This document shows, one piece after another, positions 61,850 to 64,000 of a DNA stretch of 64,000 bases (positions are counted from its first letter, which is position 1; every line of letters starts with the position of its first letter). The translations under genes were made by a program, and so were the position numbers. Source of the DNA: Lentzea kentuckyensis (lineage in GTDB: Bacteria > Actinomycetota > Actinomycetes > Mycobacteriales > Pseudonocardiaceae); contig NZ_MUYM01000063.1 in the NCBI RefSeq assembly GCF_002150765.1, positions 63,484 through 127,483 on the forward strand. Direction: 5' to 3'. A model generated the notes under the pieces. It saw nothing but the letters and a program-made list of their open reading frames with translations. It ran no database searches and was not told the origin of the DNA.

Positions 61850-63619
61850 GTGGACCTCAAACTCCTCGACGTCGAGCCCACCGAGGCCGAACGCGTGGTC
61901 GTGGACCTGTTCAACGGCATGGGGCGCGACCAGTTGCTGCCCGCCCTGCACGCCGTCAACGACCGGGTCGGCTGGATCAGTCAGGGCGCGCTGAACCACA
62001 TCTGCCGCGTGCTGCACGTCCCACCGGCCGAGGCGTACGGCGTGGCGAGCTTCTACTCGCTGTTCTCGCTGACCGAACGGCCGGCGAAGATCGTGCACGT
62101 CTGCGTCGACCTGGCCTGCCAGGTCAACGGCGCGAAAGCGTTGTGCGACAGGCTGACCGACGAGCTCGGGCCGGCGGGCACGCGGAGCGGCTGGCTGCGC
62201 AGCCCCTGTCTCGGGGTGTGCGAGAAGGCTCCGGCGGCGCTCGCGTTCGAGGCGGGGGAGGTGGCGAAGGAGCAACTCCTGGCGCCCACCCACGCCGGCG
62301 AGGTGATCGCGGTGGCGGCCGCTGGTCCCTCCCACTCCGAAGGTGGGCGCGCGGAGGTGCCACAGGCCGGTGACCCCGGCCTGCGGCTGCTCGAACGGGT
62401 CGGCGTCGTCGATCCGGAGTCGCTGGACGACTACCGGGCGACGGGCGGCTACACGGCGTTGCGGACGGCCCTCCTCCTGGGCCCGTCCGGCGTGATCCGC
62501 GAGGTCACCGACGCCAAGCTGATGGGCCGCGGTGGTGCGGCGTTCCCGACGGGACGCAAGTGGGACGCGACCGCACGCCAGCCCGTCCGGCCGCACTACC
62601 TGGTGTGCAACGCCGACGAGAGCGAGCCCGGCACGTTCAAGGACCGGCTGCTCATGGAGGGCGACCCGTTCTCGGTGATCGAGTCGATGACGATCGCCGG
62701 GTTCGCCGCGGGGTGTTCGAAGGGTTACCTGTACCTGCGCGGCGAGTATCCGCTGGCGCTGCACCTGTTGCGCAACGCGATCTCGAAGGCGCGCGAGCGC
62801 GGGTTCCTCGGCACGAACATCATGGGACACGAGGGTTTCTCGTTCGACATCGAGATCCGCCGCGGTGCCGGCGCGTACATCTGCGGCGAGGAAACCGCGA
62901 TCTTCAACTCCATCGAGGGCTTCCGCGGTGAGCCGCGGTCGAAGCCTCCCTTCCCGGTGGAGGCAGGACTCTTCGGCAAGCCGACCGTGGTCAACAACGT
63001 GGAGACGCTGGTGAACGTGCCGGTGATCCTCACGGAGGGCGGCGAGGCCTACACCCGGACCGGCACCGCCGGGTCCACCGGGTCGAAGCTGTTCTGCCTG
63101 TCGGGCAACGTGAGTCGTCCGGGCGTGTACGAGGTGCCGTTCGGCACCACGCTCGGGGAACTCCTCGATCTGGCGGGTGGCGTGCCGCCAGGCCGGGAGC
63201 TGCGAGCGGTACTGCTCGGCGGGGCGGCAGGCGGGTTCGTTCGCCCGGACGAGCTCGACCTGCCGCTCACCCTGGAGGACGCGCGGGCCGCCGGCACCAC
63301 CCTCGGCTCCGGTGTGGTGCTCGTGCTCGACGACACCGCTGACCTGGGCAGCTTCCTGTTGCGCATCGCCGCTTTCTTCCGCGACGAGTCGTGCGGGCAG
63401 TGCGTGCCGTGCCGGATCGGGACCGTGCGGCAGGAAGAGGCGCTGCACCGGCTCGTCGGCAAGCGTCCGCTGAGCACCGGCGCGGCTGATCTCCAGCTGT
63501 TGCGTGAAGTCGGGCAGGTCATGCGGGACTCGTCCATCTGCGGTCTCGGTCAGACAGCGTGGAACGCCATCGAATCGGCTCTTGATCGGCTGGGTTACGC
63601 GGAGGAGGCGACGAAATGA
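61850..63619 (+). CDS. NuoE-NuoF fusion, diaphorase subunit of formate dehydrogenase (589 aa)
   Basis: Residues 15-150 are a thioredoxin-like [2Fe-2S] NuoE domain (CVDLACQ; SPCLGVCEKAPAAL). Residues 180-589 are NuoF: NAD/FMN motifs GRGGAAFPTGRKWD and ICGEETAIFNSIEG, then the [4Fe-4S] cluster Cys515, Cys518 and Cys521 (SCGQCVPCR) plus a later Cys. It passes formate electrons to NAD+. GTG start directly after the catalytic gene stop, so coupled. Confidence 0.92.
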   Translation: MDLKLLDVEPTEAERVVVDLFNGMGRDQLLPALHAVNDRVGWISQGALNHICRVLHVPPAEAYGVASFYSLFSLTERPAKIVHVCVDLACQVNGAKALCDRLTDELGPAGTRSGWLRSPCLGVCEKAPAALAFEAGEVAKEQLLAPTHAGEVIAVAAAGPSHSEGGRAEVPQAGDPGLRLLERVGVVDPESLDDYRATGGYTALRTALLLGPSGVIREVTDAKLMGRGGAAFPTGRKWDATARQPVRPHYLVCNADESEPGTFKDRLLMEGDPFSVIESMTIAGFAAGCSKGYLYLRGEYPLALHLLRNAISKARERGFLGTNIMGHEGFSFDIEIRRGAGAYICGEETAIFNSIEGFRGEPRSKPPFPVEAGLFGKPTVVNNVETLVNVPVILTEGGEAYTRTGTAGSTGSKLFCLSGNVSRPGVYEVPFGTTLGELLDLAGGVPPGRELRAVLLGGAAGGFVRPDELDLPLTLEDARAAGTTLGSGVVLVLDDTADLGSFLLRIAAFFRDESCGQCVPCRIGTVRQEEALHRLVGKRPLSTGAADLQLLREVGQVMRDSSICGLGQTAWNAIESALDRLGYAEEATK

Positions 63620-64000
63620 CGATCGTCGAGATCGGGCTTCCGAAGCGGCTGGTCGAGCTGACGCTGGACGGTGAAAGCGTTCGCGTGCCGGAAGGTGCGA
63701 CGATCCTGGACGCCTGCACGGCGTCCGGGAAGTCGATTCCCACCCTCTGTTACGGCGACACGTTGAAGCCCGCCAACGCCTGCCGCGTGTGCATGGTCGA
63801 GGTCGAGGGTTCGCGCACGCTGGTGCCGTCGTGCTCGCGCAAGGTCGAGCCGGGCATGGTCGTGCGCACCGACTCCGAGCGCACGCAACACAGCCGCAAG
63901 CTGGTGCTGGAACTTCTCGGGTCCGCGACGGACCTCTCCACCACGCCGCACGTGGACGAGTGGATGTCCGCGTGCGGCGCCGACCCCTCCCGGTTCGGGC
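63616..64000 (+). CDS. Ferredoxin-like [Fe-S] subunit of formate dehydrogenase (runs off window end)
   Basis: The first 128 residues are seen. The [2Fe-2S] ligands Cys45, Cys56, Cys59 and Cys73 (CYGDTL, ANACRVCMVEVEG, PSC) match the N-terminus of NuoG/FdsA. HSRKLVLELL follows, where NuoG has its His-ligated [4Fe-4S] region. I infer it is the detached N-terminal electron-transfer module of the catalytic subunit. The ATG overlaps the previous stop. The rest lies outside the window. Confidence 0.85.
   Translation, partial: MTIVEIGLPKRLVELTLDGESVRVPEGATILDACTASGKSIPTLCYGDTLKPANACRVCMVEVEGSRTLVPSCSRKVEPGMVVRTDSERTQHSRKLVLELLGSATDLSTTPHVDEWMSACGADPSRFG

Noticed and set aside
59861-63448. A 1195-codon open frame on the minus strand opposite the formate dehydrogenase genes
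   Set aside because: High-GC codon bias on the plus strand keeps the opposite frame open. The translation is low-complexity Arg/His/Val-rich with no motif, while the plus strand carries clear FDH motifs.
1-64000. CRISPR arrays, tRNA or rRNA genes, insertion sequences, prophage
   Set aside because: No evenly spaced repeat array, cloverleaf, transposase motif or terminal repeat pair was found by reading.

Overview
The window is about 70% GC, densely packed, uses many GTG starts and has many 4-base ATGA/GTGA gene overlaps. It looks like the chromosome of a filamentous actinomycete. EspG/EspC/PPE-like type VII secretion genes, a CsoR copper operon, a protocatechuate pathway and an oxalate/formate regulon together suggest the order Pseudonocardiales (inference; no rRNA or other marker gene is present). 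I see no tRNA, rRNA, CRISPR array, insertion sequence, phage or plasmid gene.

Layout. 1-4.5 kb: the end of a carboxylesterase gene, a TPR protein, a 167-bp palindrome at a convergent gene boundary, and a TetR-controlled operon (metal-dependent hydrolase, ferredoxin reductase, EphD-like hydrolase/SDR fusion). 5-10.7 kb: a methyltransferase, a NarL-type two-component system and a tandem pair of secreted SGNH lipases. 10.7-14.4 kb: a copper operon (csoR-copZ-secreted His-rich protein-copA) with a CsoR box. 14.5-17.1 kb: a P-loop kinase and an OmpR-type two-component system. 17.3-21.3 kb: a NUDIX/winged-helix regulator diverging from an unusual three-gene cassette (membrane protein, MTA/SAH-nucleosidase-like enzyme, membrane-anchored unknown). 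21.4-22.8 kb: a secreted guanyl-specific RNase and a degenerate SNase-CBM2 lipoprotein. 22.9-27.6 kb: pcaHGBDC-pobA, taking 4-hydroxybenzoate through protocatechuate to 3-oxoadipate. 27.5-31.4 kb: moeA, an OFA-type transporter, a small conserved protein and fdhD. 31.5-37.5 kb: an ABC exporter, oxidoreductases, two alpha/beta hydrolases, an SDR and a DedA protein. 37.6-44.3 kb: an HTH-NACHT-membrane protein followed by a translationally coupled type VII secretion substrate island. 44.5-64 kb: sucCD diverging from a TPP lyase (oxc-like), frc, an ADP-forming acyl-CoA synthetase, an Nramp-like transporter, TerC, a GntR regulator, a PanE-like reductase, a LysR regulator, NAD-dependent formate dehydrogenase, and a split Mo-formate dehydrogenase that runs off the end.

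The main integrating observation is a repeated operator, CATACnGTATGCAATC. It lies before the OFA transporter/moeA, sucC/oxc, gntR/panE-like and Mo-formate dehydrogenase genes; a wider-spaced variant lies before a 66-codon gene and in the gntR promoter. It ties two loci 16 kb apart into one proposed oxalate-to-formate-to-CO2 regulon under the FCD-type GntR protein. Frc carries the catalytic Asp of formyl-CoA:oxalate CoA-transferase. The TPP enzyme looks more like 2-hydroxyacyl-CoA lyase (HACL2/ILVBL) than Oxalobacter Oxc. The Mo-formate dehydrogenase catalytic chain lacks its N-terminal [4Fe-4S] domain and is probably completed by the downstream ferredoxin-like subunit.

The best candidate for an undescribed system is the three-gene cassette at 18.1-21.3 kb. 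It pairs an intact nucleosidase with two membrane proteins, shares a twin-operator promoter with an NrtR-like regulator, and has similar Asn/Gly/Ala-rich segments on the membrane protein tail and the nucleosidase head.
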